Part shown: one piece after another, positions 34,155 to 42,571 of the stretch
How positions within the stretch are numbered: position 1 is the stretch's first letter
Layout: each line of letters starts with the position of its first letter
NCBI RefSeq assembly: GCF_000382185.1
Contig: NZ_KB907784.1
Coordinates: 992,001-1,056,000 of the forward strand
DNA length: 64,000 nucleotides
Source: Bordetella sp. FB-8
GTDB taxonomy: Bacteria; Pseudomonadota; Gammaproteobacteria; Burkholderiales; Burkholderiaceae_B
Direction: 5' to 3'
The notes under the pieces: model-generated
Databases searched by the model: none
What the model was told of the DNA's origin: nothing
The model's input: only the letters and a program-made list of their open reading frames with translations
Translations under genes and position numbers: made by a program

Positions 34155-34180
34155 CGCCGCGCTGATTTGCGGCGCGGCGT
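34154..34180 (+). terminator. GC-rich hairpin after the copper chaperone gene
   Basis: Perfect 9-bp stem ACGCCGCGC/GCGCGGCGT with a 9-nt loop, beginning at the stop codon. No T-run follows; it may separate chaperone and oxidase transcripts or only shape mRNA decay. Confidence 0.4.
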
Positions 34181-34251
34181 CCTGCTCCCAGGGTGCCGCG
34201 CCGGACTCGGCGCTTTGCGCGTTCTCGCCCCCTTTCCCAAGGGAAATCCGC

Positions 34252-35658
34252 ATGGACATGCTCGGCATGTACCCGACTTTCTACGTCCCTGGCATCGGCA
34301 CGGCCTGGGTCATGGGCATCATCGGCACCATCCACGTCGTGGCCTCCCATACGTCGGTGGGCGCGTCTTTTCTGTTCGCGCTGCTCGAGACCCGCGCCTA
34401 TCGCGACAACAAGCCGCAGCTGATGGACTTCATCCAGCGCTACGGCCTGTTCCTGCTGATTTTTTCCTATGTGATCGGCTCGATTACCGGGCCCGGTATC
34501 TGGTACTCCATCACAGTGGCCAGCCCGCGCGGCGTGGGCGCCCTGATCCACAACTTCGTCTGGGTCTGGGCCGCGGAATGGGTGTTCTTCACCGTCGAGG
34601 TGATCGGCGTCTACGCGCTGGTGTACCTGATCGGCAAGGTGGACGCCCGCACGCACCTGAAGCTCACGTGGTCGTTCGCGCTGGCGTCATGGACCACCAT
34701 GCTACTGATCGTCGGCATCCTGTCGTTCATGATGGGGCCGGGCAACGCCGCATGGTATCGCACGGGATCGGCCAGCGACGCCTTCTTTAGTTCCAATTGC
34801 TTTGCCCAGCTCGGCATGCGCACCGGCCTGATGTTCGTGATGGCGAGCGTGGTCGGCCTGATCGTCGCCAGCCGCCTGCGCGATGCCGACCTGCAGCGCA
34901 GCGTCGTGCGGCTGCTGGCGCAGGTCGGGCTGGCCGGCGGCCTGCTCATGGCGCTGATGTCATTTTTCTACGTCCGCACGCTGCCGCGCAGCGCCATCCT
35001 GTTGCTCGATTTTCGCCTGTTGCCGGCTTATGCCCGGGACATGGCGGCCGTGCTCGCCGTCACGGCGCTGTGGCTGCTCTTCGCATGGTGCAGGCCCGGC
35101 CGCGTCTATACCTCACTGGCCACGGCCTTGTTCGTCTTTGTCGCCATTGCGGGAGTCTGGCCAGAAGAGCGCATGCGCGAGTCGCTGCGCAAGCCTTATG
35201 TCGCGGGCCGGTATATCTATGGCAACCAGATCATCGCCCGGGACGTTCCCGGCAAGGGCATCGAGGAGGAAGTGGACCGAATCGCCCGCGACGGGTTACT
35301 CAAGCTGCACCCTTTCGTTCCCGAGCGCCTGCGCACGGTCAACGACGGCAATCGGCTCGAAGTGGGACAACTGCTGGCCAAGATGACCTGTGCGAACTGC
35401 CATGCCCTGGAACCCGGCGCGCCCCTGCGCAATCTGCCGGACCAATTCCACCGGGCAACCGACGAGGACTTGATCGCGGCTTATCTGCGCGGCCCGCTCA
35501 AGCACGGCACCCAGCCCTATATGCCGCGCATCGCCTTGCCCGAGGACGAGATCGAGGCGCTCGCGCATTACCTGGCCGTGGACGACAGCGGCCAGGATGT
35601 CGACCGCCTGATTGCCCGCGAAAGACGATCGCGCCGCCTGCTGGATGGAAAGGAGTAA
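34252..35658 (+). CDS. Cytochrome bd-superfamily subunit I-like protein with C-terminal cytochrome c domain
   Basis: 468 residues. Residues about 15-320 carry about 8-9 membrane helices resembling CydA: His in the first helix ('IHVVASHTSVG', H28/H33), 'GSITGPGIWYSI' for CydA 'GVATGLTMEF', and two membrane Glu in 'AAEWVFFTVEV' at the CydA E99/E107 places. The periplasmic Q-loop of true quinol oxidases is absent. A haem c motif C380-A-N-C-H384 opens a cytochrome c domain, with Met in 'PYMPRI' as likely ligand. From memory this matches bd-superfamily branches with a C-terminal haem c, thought to take electrons from c-type cytochromes. The substrate and electron donor are unproven. Confidence 0.82.
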   Translation: MDMLGMYPTFYVPGIGTAWVMGIIGTIHVVASHTSVGASFLFALLETRAYRDNKPQLMDFIQRYGLFLLIFSYVIGSITGPGIWYSITVASPRGVGALIHNFVWVWAAEWVFFTVEVIGVYALVYLIGKVDARTHLKLTWSFALASWTTMLLIVGILSFMMGPGNAAWYRTGSASDAFFSSNCFAQLGMRTGLMFVMASVVGLIVASRLRDADLQRSVVRLLAQVGLAGGLLMALMSFFYVRTLPRSAILLLDFRLLPAYARDMAAVLAVTALWLLFAWCRPGRVYTSLATALFVFVAIAGVWPEERMRESLRKPYVAGRYIYGNQIIARDVPGKGIEEEVDRIARDGLLKLHPFVPERLRTVNDGNRLEVGQLLAKMTCANCHALEPGAPLRNLPDQFHRATDEDLIAAYLRGPLKHGTQPYMPRIALPEDEIEALAHYLAVDDSGQDVDRLIARERRSRRLLDGKE

Positions 35659-35662
35659 GGAG

Positions 35663-36883
35663 ATGGCCGATATCGGAACCATCATGAACACGATGCGCGA
35701 TCCCGCCGGAGTGCCGGGGCATCCCGTCCTGTTCCAGGCCCTGATGGTCATCACCTGGACGCTGCACATCGCCTTCGTGAACCTGACGCTGGGCGCCTCG
35801 GGGCTGGCCATCTACGCCTTTCACCGGCGCGGCAAACCCCATTGGGCGCGCCTGTCCATCGTCCTGACCCAGGTCGCCAAGGTCGGCGTGTCGCTGCTCA
35901 TCGTGCTCGGCGTGGCGCCCCTGCTTTTCACGCAGGTCATCTACGACCCGCAGTGGTATGCGTCCAACGTACTTTCGGGCCGCTGGGCTATCGCATTCAT
36001 TCTCACGCTCATCGTGGCGTATTGCTGCTGGTTCGCCTTCTACTACGCCAACCGCGAAGGCGCGAAAAGGCATATCGGCCTGTATGCCTGGTCCGCGTTC
36101 GCGCTGTTCTGTCTGGACGGCCTGATCATGCACGCGCTTTCGTACCAGGAACTGCTGCCCGGACAGTGGATGCGCTGGTACGCCCCCGGCGGCGTGGTCG
36201 ACACGCGCGGGGCCGCCCTGCACGCCATCCAGTGGCCGCGCTATATCTTCATCATGAGCCTGGGGCTGCCGGCAGTGGGCGTCTTCCTGATCGCCTATGC
36301 GCGCTACTTCGAGCCGCGCGAGGATCATGGACCACAGTATCTGGGCTTTGCGCGGACGCTGGGCAAGCGCCTGGCCTCGCGCGGGTTCGCCATCGCGCTG
36401 GCACCGATGCTGGCATGGCAGTTCGTCCAGCCCGCCGCATCCGGACTGGCCTGGCACCCGGTCGGTTGGACCCTGGCCGCCGCCCTGCTCGCCATGAGCC
36501 TCTGGACGGCACGCCTGCGCGCGGCCACGCACGGCTACCTGCCCGCGGCGGCCGGCCTTGCCGTGCTGGCCCTGCTCGCACTCTGGCGCGAGGTCATCCG
36601 GGTGGTGTCCCTGGCGCGCTACGGCTATGAGATCGGCAACTACCCCATGCACCCGGACTGGCCGTCAACGTTGCTGTTTTTTGCCACGCTCATTGGCGTG
36701 GGTGGGCTGGTCGGCGGGTTCTATCTCGTCCTGCTCTACCGCTGCGGCCGGGTCCAGGGACATTACACCGCTGACAAGAGCGTCGCGCGACTGGGTAGCG
36801 CGGCCGTTGCCATCCTGGGCCTGTGGATCGCCGTTTTCTTCATCTATGGAATTGCCGTATGGGTTCGCAACAGCATCATCTAG
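35663..36883 (+). CDS. Multi-span membrane partner of the bd-like oxidase
   Basis: 406 residues from ATG 35663 (AGGAG 7 nt and GGAG directly upstream). About 10 hydrophobic segments spread over the full length. It does not read like CydB, but some stretches ('MVITWTLHIAFVNLTLGASGLAIYAF', shortened cue; 'RWAIAFILTLIVAYCCW') have the CydA/CydA'-like pattern of a His in the first helix. It could be a second, diverged CydA-type subunit. It starts 4 bp after the haem c-fused subunit and overlaps the small cytochrome gene behind it, so the three proteins probably form one complex. Confidence 0.72.
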   Translation: MADIGTIMNTMRDPAGVPGHPVLFQALMVITWTLHIAFVNLTLGASGLAIYAFHRRGKPHWARLSIVLTQVAKVGVSLLIVLGVAPLLFTQVIYDPQWYASNVLSGRWAIAFILTLIVAYCCWFAFYYANREGAKRHIGLYAWSAFALFCLDGLIMHALSYQELLPGQWMRWYAPGGVVDTRGAALHAIQWPRYIFIMSLGLPAVGVFLIAYARYFEPREDHGPQYLGFARTLGKRLASRGFAIALAPMLAWQFVQPAASGLAWHPVGWTLAAALLAMSLWTARLRAATHGYLPAAAGLAVLALLALWREVIRVVSLARYGYEIGNYPMHPDWPSTLLFFATLIGVGGLVGGFYLVLLYRCGRVQGHYTADKSVARLGSAAVAILGLWIAVFFIYGIAVWVRNSII

Positions 36884-37251
36884 CCTGGCACCATTTCACC
36901 CGAGCGGCGATGCGCGGCGCACTGCTGGCCTTGCTGTTGACCGCACCCGGTGTCCATGCCCAACCATCGGACGCAAGCGCCGTCGAGATCGCCGCGGGCA
37001 GACAGCGGGCCGCGGTCTGTTTTGCCTGCCACAACGCCAACGGCATCTCGCGCATGCCGGGCACGCCCAGCCTGGCCGGGCAAGACCGCAGCTATCTGGA
37101 AAATGCCTTGCGGGACTATCGCGGCGGCCAGGACCGCAAGAACCCCATCATGAACGCCATGGCCCAACCCTTGTCGGACCAGGATATCGCCAATATCGCG
37201 GCTTACTTCAGCTCGCTGCCCCGCTCGGGCGCCGAGCGCCCACAGCGATAG
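36859..37251 (+). CDS. Small periplasmic cytochrome c (class I)
   Basis: 130 residues from ATG 36859, overlapping the previous gene by 25 bp; ATG 36910 would remove the N-terminal extension and start directly at the signal peptide 'MRGALLALLLTAPGVHA'. Haem motif C54-F-A-C-H58; Met ligand probably in 'ISRMPGTPSLAGQ' or 'NPIMNAMAQPLSDQDI'. Typical c4/c5-like single-haem protein, the likely electron carrier of the adjoining oxidase complex. Confidence 0.88.
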   Translation: MGSQQHHLAWHHFTRAAMRGALLALLLTAPGVHAQPSDASAVEIAAGRQRAAVCFACHNANGISRMPGTPSLAGQDRSYLENALRDYRGGQDRKNPIMNAMAQPLSDQDIANIAAYFSSLPRSGAERPQR

Positions 37252-37270
37252 GGCGGACGATTCAAGCGCC

Positions 37271-38425
37271 TTATCCTCGCAGCGGCCGGAAGAAAGCGCG
37301 GATATCCTGAGCCAGCGCTTGCGGCTGCTCCATCGCCGCAAAATGACCGCCCCTGGGCATCGCGGTCCATCGCTGCACATTGAAAACGCGTTCGACCCAG
37401 GAGCGCGGAGGCATCGGCAGTTCGCGGGGAAACGCGGCCACGCCCAAGGCGGGGACGACGCGTTCGGATGCCTCGAAAGTCAGCGGCTGCAGCCAGTTCT
37501 CCTTATAGATACGGAACGAAGCATCGAGCATGCGGCCAAACCAATAGAGGGAGACCTGGGTCAGCAATTCTTCCATCGGAAAGACGCGTTCGACGTCGCC
37601 GCCGCAATCGCTCCACGCTCGGAATTTCTCCACGATCCAGGCGGCCAGGCCTATCGGCGAATCCGTCATCGCATAGGCCAGAGTCTGCGGCTTGGTTCCC
37701 TGCTGGGCCGCATAGGCGCCTTCCCTCCCCGCCCAGGCCGCCACCGCGTCCAGATACGTCTGTTCCTGCGTCGTCACCGGCGGCAGTCCGGGGCCCAGCG
37801 GCGGCCGGTAGCTGCCCGGGATATAGTTGATGTGCGCCCCGATAATCTGCGCCGGAAAGCGGCGAGCCAGCCAGGCCGAGACGCTCGCGCCGATATCCCC
37901 GCCCTGTGCACCGAAGCGCTCGTAGCCCAGTTCGTTCATCAGCTTGAGCCATAGCTGGGCAACGTGCCGCGCGCCGATGCCCGGCCCCTTGGGCGGCGCG
38001 GAAAAACCGAAGCCGGGCAAGGACGGCACGACGATGTGGAAAGCATCGATCGGATCGCCGCCATGGGCTGCCGGATCGGCCAGCAACGGGATGACGCGCT
38101 CCATCTCTATGAAGGAACCGGGCCACCCATGCGTGAGCACCAGGGGCATCGGCGCCGGCCCCGTGCCGGGCTGGTGGATGAAATGGATATCGAGCCCGTC
38201 GATGCGTGCCAGGTATTGCGGCAGACGGTTCAGCCGAGCCTCCTGGGTACGCCAATCGAAGCGATTCGACCAATGGTCATGCAACCGCCGGATGAAATGC
38301 AGGCTCGCGCCGTCGTCCCACTTTTGCGCATCCAAAGCCGCCGGCAGGCGCGTGGCGCGCAGGCGCCGGATCAGGTCCTCGATATCCTCGCCCGGAATGT
38401 CGATCTTGAAATCGCGCAGGTTCAT
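37271..38425 (-). CDS. Epoxide hydrolase, microsomal (EHN) type
   Basis: 384 residues. N-terminal EHN domain (about 1-105, 'FKIDIPGEDIEDLIRRLRATR', used in part), then alpha/beta hydrolase: 'HGWPGS' (99-104) oxyanion region, nucleophile D177 in 'GGDIGASV' and His in 'PRGGHFAAME' near the C-terminus. Typical length about 380-400. Hydrolyses epoxides to diols in the cytoplasm; the natural substrate is not evident. It diverges from an acyl-CoA synthetase gene. Confidence 0.92.
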   Translation of the reverse strand: MNLRDFKIDIPGEDIEDLIRRLRATRLPAALDAQKWDDGASLHFIRRLHDHWSNRFDWRTQEARLNRLPQYLARIDGLDIHFIHQPGTGPAPMPLVLTHGWPGSFIEMERVIPLLADPAAHGGDPIDAFHIVVPSLPGFGFSAPPKGPGIGARHVAQLWLKLMNELGYERFGAQGGDIGASVSAWLARRFPAQIIGAHINYIPGSYRPPLGPGLPPVTTQEQTYLDAVAAWAGREGAYAAQQGTKPQTLAYAMTDSPIGLAAWIVEKFRAWSDCGGDVERVFPMEELLTQVSLYWFGRMLDASFRIYKENWLQPLTFEASERVVPALGVAAFPRELPMPPRSWVERVFNVQRWTAMPRGGHFAAMEQPQALAQDIRAFFRPLRG

Positions 38426-38561
38426 TTTCCGTGTCGGGCCTATTTGTGTTTTTTTGCAGATCGGATGGGCTTTTTAATGCCTATCCTGTGTATAACCGAA
38501 TACCTATACTCGCACGAAAATCGCCAATAACAAGGCGCGCATCCGCGCCAGGGAGACAACG
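38426..38561. promoter_or_regulatory. Divergent promoter, epoxide hydrolase versus acyl-CoA synthetase
   Basis: 136 bp containing the inverted repeat GTATA-n10-TATAC near 38490-38509, between two CCTAT copies; a possible operator covering the plus-strand promoter. GGGAGA before the synthetase ATG is the ribosome site. No regulator gene adjoins. Confidence 0.35.
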
Positions 38562-40274
38562 ATGACAAGCTTCTCGCCTTCCGCGCAGGCTTTCCTCGGC
38601 GCGCGCGACCTGCTGCTGCGCCTGCGCACCGACTACGATCGCGCCTATCGCGAATTTTCCTGGCCCGAGGTCGGCACATTCAACTGGGCGCTGGATTACT
38701 TCGACGTCATGGCGCGGGGCAACGACAAGCCCGCGCTGTGGATCGTCGACGATGCGGCCGGCGCCGGCACGACATTCACCTTTGCGCAGATGGCCGAGCG
38801 CTCTTCGCGCATGGCCAATTTTTTGAGGGAACAAGGCGTCGGGCGCGGCGACCGCCTGTTGCTCATGCTGCCCAACCGTGTCGAGCTCTGGGACGTGATG
38901 CTTGCCGCGATGAAGCTGGGCGCCATCGTGCTGCCCGCGACAACGCAACTATCGCCCGATGACGTGCGCGAGCGGGTGCAGACGGGCGGCGTCGCTTACG
39001 TCGTCGTCGACGCGGCCGAACTCGCTAAATTCGATGCGCTCGATGCCGCGGTCAAGCGCATCGCGGTCGGCGCGCAGCCGGGCGGCGCGCCGGGCTGGAT
39101 CGACCTGGGCCGCGCCTACGATGCAAGCGCCTCGTTCACGCCTGACGCCCCGACGCAAGCGACCGATACACTGCTGCTGTACTTCACCTCGGGCACGACG
39201 TCCAAGCCCAAGCTCGTCGAGCACACGCATCAGAGCTATCCGATCGGGCATCTTTCGACGATGTACTGGATCGGGCTGCAGCCGGGCGATGTGCACTGGA
39301 ACATCAGTTCGCCGGGCTGGGCCAAGCATGCGTGGAGCTGCTTTTTCGCGCCCTGGAATGCCCAGGCCTGCGTGTTCATCTACAACTATGGCCGCTTCGT
39401 GCCGAAAGACACGCTGGACGTGCTCGTTCGCTGCGAGGTCACTACGCTGTGCGCGCCGCCAACCGTCTGGCGCATGCTGGTGCAGGAGCCGCTGGCGTCG
39501 TACCCGGTAAAGCTGCGCGAGCTCGTCGGCGCGGGCGAGCCGCTCAACCCCGAGATCATCGAGCGCGTGCGGCATGCCTGGAACATCACGATCCGCGACG
39601 GCTACGGCCAGACCGAGACCACCTGTCAGATCGGCAACTCGCCGGGCCAGCCGGTGGTTGCCGGATCGATGGGGCGTGCGCTGCCCGGATACCGCGTCGA
39701 ACTGGTCGACGCGGACGACCGTCCGGCCGGCGAGGGCGAGATCGCCCTGCCGCTCGCCCATCGCCCGCTCGGCCTGATGAGCGGCTACGCCAATAGCGCG
39801 CAGGGAACCGAGCACGCCATGCGCAACGGTTTCTATCACACGTCGGACGTCGCGCTGCGCCGCGACGACGGCTATCTCGTCTACGTCGGTCGATCGGACG
39901 ATGTGTTCAAGTCGTCCGACTACCGGCTCAGCCCGTTCGAGCTGGAGAGCGTCTTGATCGAGCACGAGGCGATCGCGGAAGCGGCCGTCGTGCCCAGTCC
40001 CGATCCGCTGCGCCTATCGGTGCCCAAGGCTTTTGTCATCGTGCGCCAAGGCTACGAGGCCGGCCCCGATCTCGCACGCGAGGTATTTCGCTTCTCGCGC
40101 GAGAAGCTCGCGCCGTACAAGCGGATCCGGCGGCTCCAGTTCAGCGAGCTGCCCAAGACCATTTCGGGCAAGATCCGCCGCGTCGAGCTGCGCCGCCGGG
40201 AAATGGAACGCGACACAGGCACACCGCGGCTTGCCGGCGAATACTGGGAAGAAGATTTCCCCGATCTGCGCTGA
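38562..40274 (+). CDS. AMP-forming acyl-CoA synthetase (medium-chain/ACSM-like)
   Basis: 570 residues. Adenylate-forming motifs: 'LLLYFTSGTTSKPKLVEH' (A3 P-loop), 'DGYGQTETTCQIGNSPG' (A5), 'GFYHTSDVALRRDDGYL' (A7), 'GRSDDVFKSSDYRLSPFELE' (A8) and 'PKTISGKIRRVELR' with the catalytic Lys (A10). Closest layout is acetyl-CoA synthetase-like/ACSM enzymes of about 550-570 residues acting on medium-chain or aromatic acids. Monocistronic, head-to-head with the epoxide hydrolase. Confidence 0.9.
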   Translation: MTSFSPSAQAFLGARDLLLRLRTDYDRAYREFSWPEVGTFNWALDYFDVMARGNDKPALWIVDDAAGAGTTFTFAQMAERSSRMANFLREQGVGRGDRLLLMLPNRVELWDVMLAAMKLGAIVLPATTQLSPDDVRERVQTGGVAYVVVDAAELAKFDALDAAVKRIAVGAQPGGAPGWIDLGRAYDASASFTPDAPTQATDTLLLYFTSGTTSKPKLVEHTHQSYPIGHLSTMYWIGLQPGDVHWNISSPGWAKHAWSCFFAPWNAQACVFIYNYGRFVPKDTLDVLVRCEVTTLCAPPTVWRMLVQEPLASYPVKLRELVGAGEPLNPEIIERVRHAWNITIRDGYGQTETTCQIGNSPGQPVVAGSMGRALPGYRVELVDADDRPAGEGEIALPLAHRPLGLMSGYANSAQGTEHAMRNGFYHTSDVALRRDDGYLVYVGRSDDVFKSSDYRLSPFELESVLIEHEAIAEAAVVPSPDPLRLSVPKAFVIVRQGYEAGPDLAREVFRFSREKLAPYKRIRRLQFSELPKTISGKIRRVELRRREMERDTGTPRLAGEYWEEDFPDLR

Positions 40275-40740
40275 GCCCCGCAAGCGGGCGGCGGGCGTGG
40301 TCGGCCCGCAACAGCGTTGCGACGCCCGCGGCGCGAGAGGTTGACCGCTCTGACGCGCCAGGAATAACATTTACTTCGTTTGAACAACGGGGTTGCCCCA
40401 ATGGACTCTTGCCCTAGTCGATCTTCGATCTAAACAGCGGAATTCGCGGCACGAGTCTATTCTCCTACCGCCGTTCCGCTGAAAAGCGGGACGGTGCGTC
40501 AAGCAAAGCAGGCCGGTTTTTCCTCCTGCCCTCTCTTCGCCCTCGTGGCGGACATTGATCACCTCCCATTGCCTTACCGGAAAAGGTAGCGTTCGCTGCG
40601 CCCGCGCGTGACGCATGCTGCCTGCCGTGCGCGGTTCCCGGTCGTCGCGCCACATGGCCGATGCCGCGTTGCCACGCCGTCCGGATTTCCGTCGCACCGG
40701 CGGCGGCCCGCGGCCGTCCGTCCATTCAAGGAGGTCCTCA
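40275..40740 (+). ncRNA. 466-nt leader of the NRAMP-like gene with three stable hairpins (candidate structured RNA)
   Basis: No gene fits this stretch. Hairpins: (1) 40291-40329, outer stem GCGGGCGT/ACGCCCGC enclosing CGCAAC-AGC-GTTGCG; (2) 40330-40359, GGCGCGAGAG pairing with CTCT and CGCGCC across a GA bulge; (3) 40471-40494, ten pairs closed by a GAAA tetraloop (CCGTTCCGCT/AGCGGGACGG with one G-U). The first may be the terminator of the synthetase gene. I could not match it to a known metal riboswitch (M-box, yybP-ykoY) by eye. AAGGAGGT lies before the ATG at 40741. Confidence 0.4.
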
Positions 40741-42417
40741 ATGACCTATCAAAACGTATCCACAATCGAGGCGGCCGAAGCGGCCGGCGCCGGCGCCGTG
40801 ATCGACAGCGCCCATATCGGCGACATCCGCGGCGCGTTCGGCACCATCGCCCAGCACGATACCGACCCGCGAACCACCTGGTGGGCGCGGCTGCGCACCC
40901 TGCTGGCCATCCTGGGACCCGGCCTGATCGTCATGGTCGGCGACAACGATGCCGGTGCCTTCGGCACCTACACCCAGGCCGGACAGAATTACGGCACGTC
41001 CCTGCTGTGGACCATGCTGCTCCTGGTTCCCGTGCTCTACGTCAACCAGGAAATGGTGCTGCGCCTGGGCGCCGTCACTGGCGTGGGCCATGCCCGCCTG
41101 ATCTTCGAGCGCTTCGGCAAGTTCTGGGGCGCCTTCAGCGTGGTGGACTTGTTCCTGCTCAATGCCCTGACCATCGTGACCGAGTTCATCGGCATCGTCT
41201 TCGTGCTCGACTACTTCGGGATCTCCAAGATCCTGGGCGTCTGCATCGCCGGCGTCCTGACGATGGCCGCGGTGAGCACCGGCAGTTTCCGGCGGTTCGA
41301 GCGCTTCGCGATCCTGCTTTGCCTGGGCAGCCTGCTGCTGGTACCGGTCCTGGTGACCATTCATCCGCCGGTCAGCCAGATCGCCCGCGATTTCTTCATT
41401 CCCAACTGGCCCAGGCAAGGCAAGCTTTCCGACGTCATGCTGCTGGTCATCGCCATCGTCGGTACCACCGTGGCACCCTGGCAGCTGTTCTTCCAGCAAA
41501 GCTACATCATCGATAAGCGCATCACGCCGCGCTTCATGAAATACGAGAAAGCGGACCTGTGGATCGGCATCGCCTTCGTGGTGATCGGCGCAGTGGCCAT
41601 GATCGCCTTCTGCGCGCAACTGTATGCCGGCACGCCGCAGGCCGGTCATTTCACCGATGCCGGCGGGGTGATCGCCGGCCTGGACAAGTATGCGGGCCAC
41701 ACCGCGGCCACGCTGTTCGCAATCGCCCTGTTCGACGCCGCCATCATCGGCGCGGCGGCCGTATCGCTGTCCACGGCCTATGCGATCGGCGACGTGTTCA
41801 AGATTCGCCACTCCCTGCACCGCGGCGTCACCGATGCCAAGGGCTTTTATCTGGTCTATGTCTTGTTGATTGCCGCGGCGGGCGCCCTGGTGGTGTGTTC
41901 GAGCGACGCCTTCCTCGGCTATCTGACCAATGCCGTGCAGGCTCTGGCAGGCGTGCTGCTGCCCAGCGCGACGGTGTTCCTGCTGCTGCTTTGCAATGAC
42001 AAAGCGGTGCTCGGCCCCTGGAGCAACGGCAGGAAGCTGAACCTGTTCACCGGCGCGGTCGTCTGGGTGCTGGTCATGCTCTCGGTCATCCTGACCATGG
42101 CGACGGTGCTTCCGGATCTGAGCGGCGCGGCGATTCTGGAAATTCTCGGCGGCGGCACGACCCTGGGCATCGCCGGATATCTCCTGACCAGGCTGGTCCT
42201 GCCGCCGCGCAAGCCGAAGGACAGCGCAAGTGACCCTGCGGCCCAGCCGCGGCAAGCCCAGAAAGCCGGCTGGCGCATGCCGGCCCTGGACCAGTTGCCC
42301 GCGCCGGAACTCTCGCTGCCCAACCGGGTCTGGATGGGCGTGCTGCGCGGCTATCTGGCGCTTGCCGTCATATTGATCGTGTACAAGATCATCGCCGCGG
42401 CCGTGATCACTTCCTAA
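40741..42417 (+). CDS. NRAMP-related divalent metal transporter with altered metal-site motifs
   Basis: 558 residues, perfect AAGGAGGT ribosome site 8 nt upstream. About 11-12 membrane helices. In helix 1 the NRAMP 'DPGN' reads D70-A-G-A; in helix 6 the 'MPH' reads A245-P-W-Q. The methionine that gives true NRAMPs their transition-metal preference is thus absent. This recalls NRAMP-related magnesium transporters, which lack that Met. Long hydrophilic N-terminus (50 residues) and an extended cytoplasmic loop with Pro/Lys-rich 'PPRKPKDSASDP' near 497-512. MntH is only about 420 residues. Ion specificity is inference. Confidence 0.85.
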   Translation: MTYQNVSTIEAAEAAGAGAVIDSAHIGDIRGAFGTIAQHDTDPRTTWWARLRTLLAILGPGLIVMVGDNDAGAFGTYTQAGQNYGTSLLWTMLLLVPVLYVNQEMVLRLGAVTGVGHARLIFERFGKFWGAFSVVDLFLLNALTIVTEFIGIVFVLDYFGISKILGVCIAGVLTMAAVSTGSFRRFERFAILLCLGSLLLVPVLVTIHPPVSQIARDFFIPNWPRQGKLSDVMLLVIAIVGTTVAPWQLFFQQSYIIDKRITPRFMKYEKADLWIGIAFVVIGAVAMIAFCAQLYAGTPQAGHFTDAGGVIAGLDKYAGHTAATLFAIALFDAAIIGAAAVSLSTAYAIGDVFKIRHSLHRGVTDAKGFYLVYVLLIAAAGALVVCSSDAFLGYLTNAVQALAGVLLPSATVFLLLLCNDKAVLGPWSNGRKLNLFTGAVVWVLVMLSVILTMATVLPDLSGAAILEILGGGTTLGIAGYLLTRLVLPPRKPKDSASDPAAQPRQAQKAGWRMPALDQLPAPELSLPNRVWMGVLRGYLALAVILIVYKIIAAAVITS

Positions 42418-42571
42418 GGCTTGGAAATAGGCGCCTGCCAGATAGCGCGAGATTTGGTCCGGCGGGCGCCCGGCATCCTGCTTGATCTACCGCTGTATCG
42501 CCGCCAGCGCCGCGGCCAATTCGATGGACGAAGTGCATGTCCACGCCATGACGGAGCCGAGCCGGACCGGG
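42418..42571. other. Convergent gap without recognised gene
   Basis: 154 bp between the transporter stop and the hpaI stop. A short minus-strand frame of 20 codons near 42500-42560 has no recognisable content. No hairpin with T-run was found. Confidence 0.5.

Noticed and set aside
40275..40740. M-box or yybP-ykoY metal riboswitch
   Set aside because: I could not find the conserved loops of either class; only generic hairpins are supported.
40738..42255. 505-codon minus-strand frame opposite the NRAMP-like gene
   Set aside because: Composition (Gln, His, Asp, Arg-rich, no fold cues) is that of an antisense shadow; the plus frame is a clear transporter with a perfect ribosome site.
42488..42560. 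Short minus-strand gene behind hpaI
   Set aside because: Only 20 codons with no recognisable content or ribosome site.
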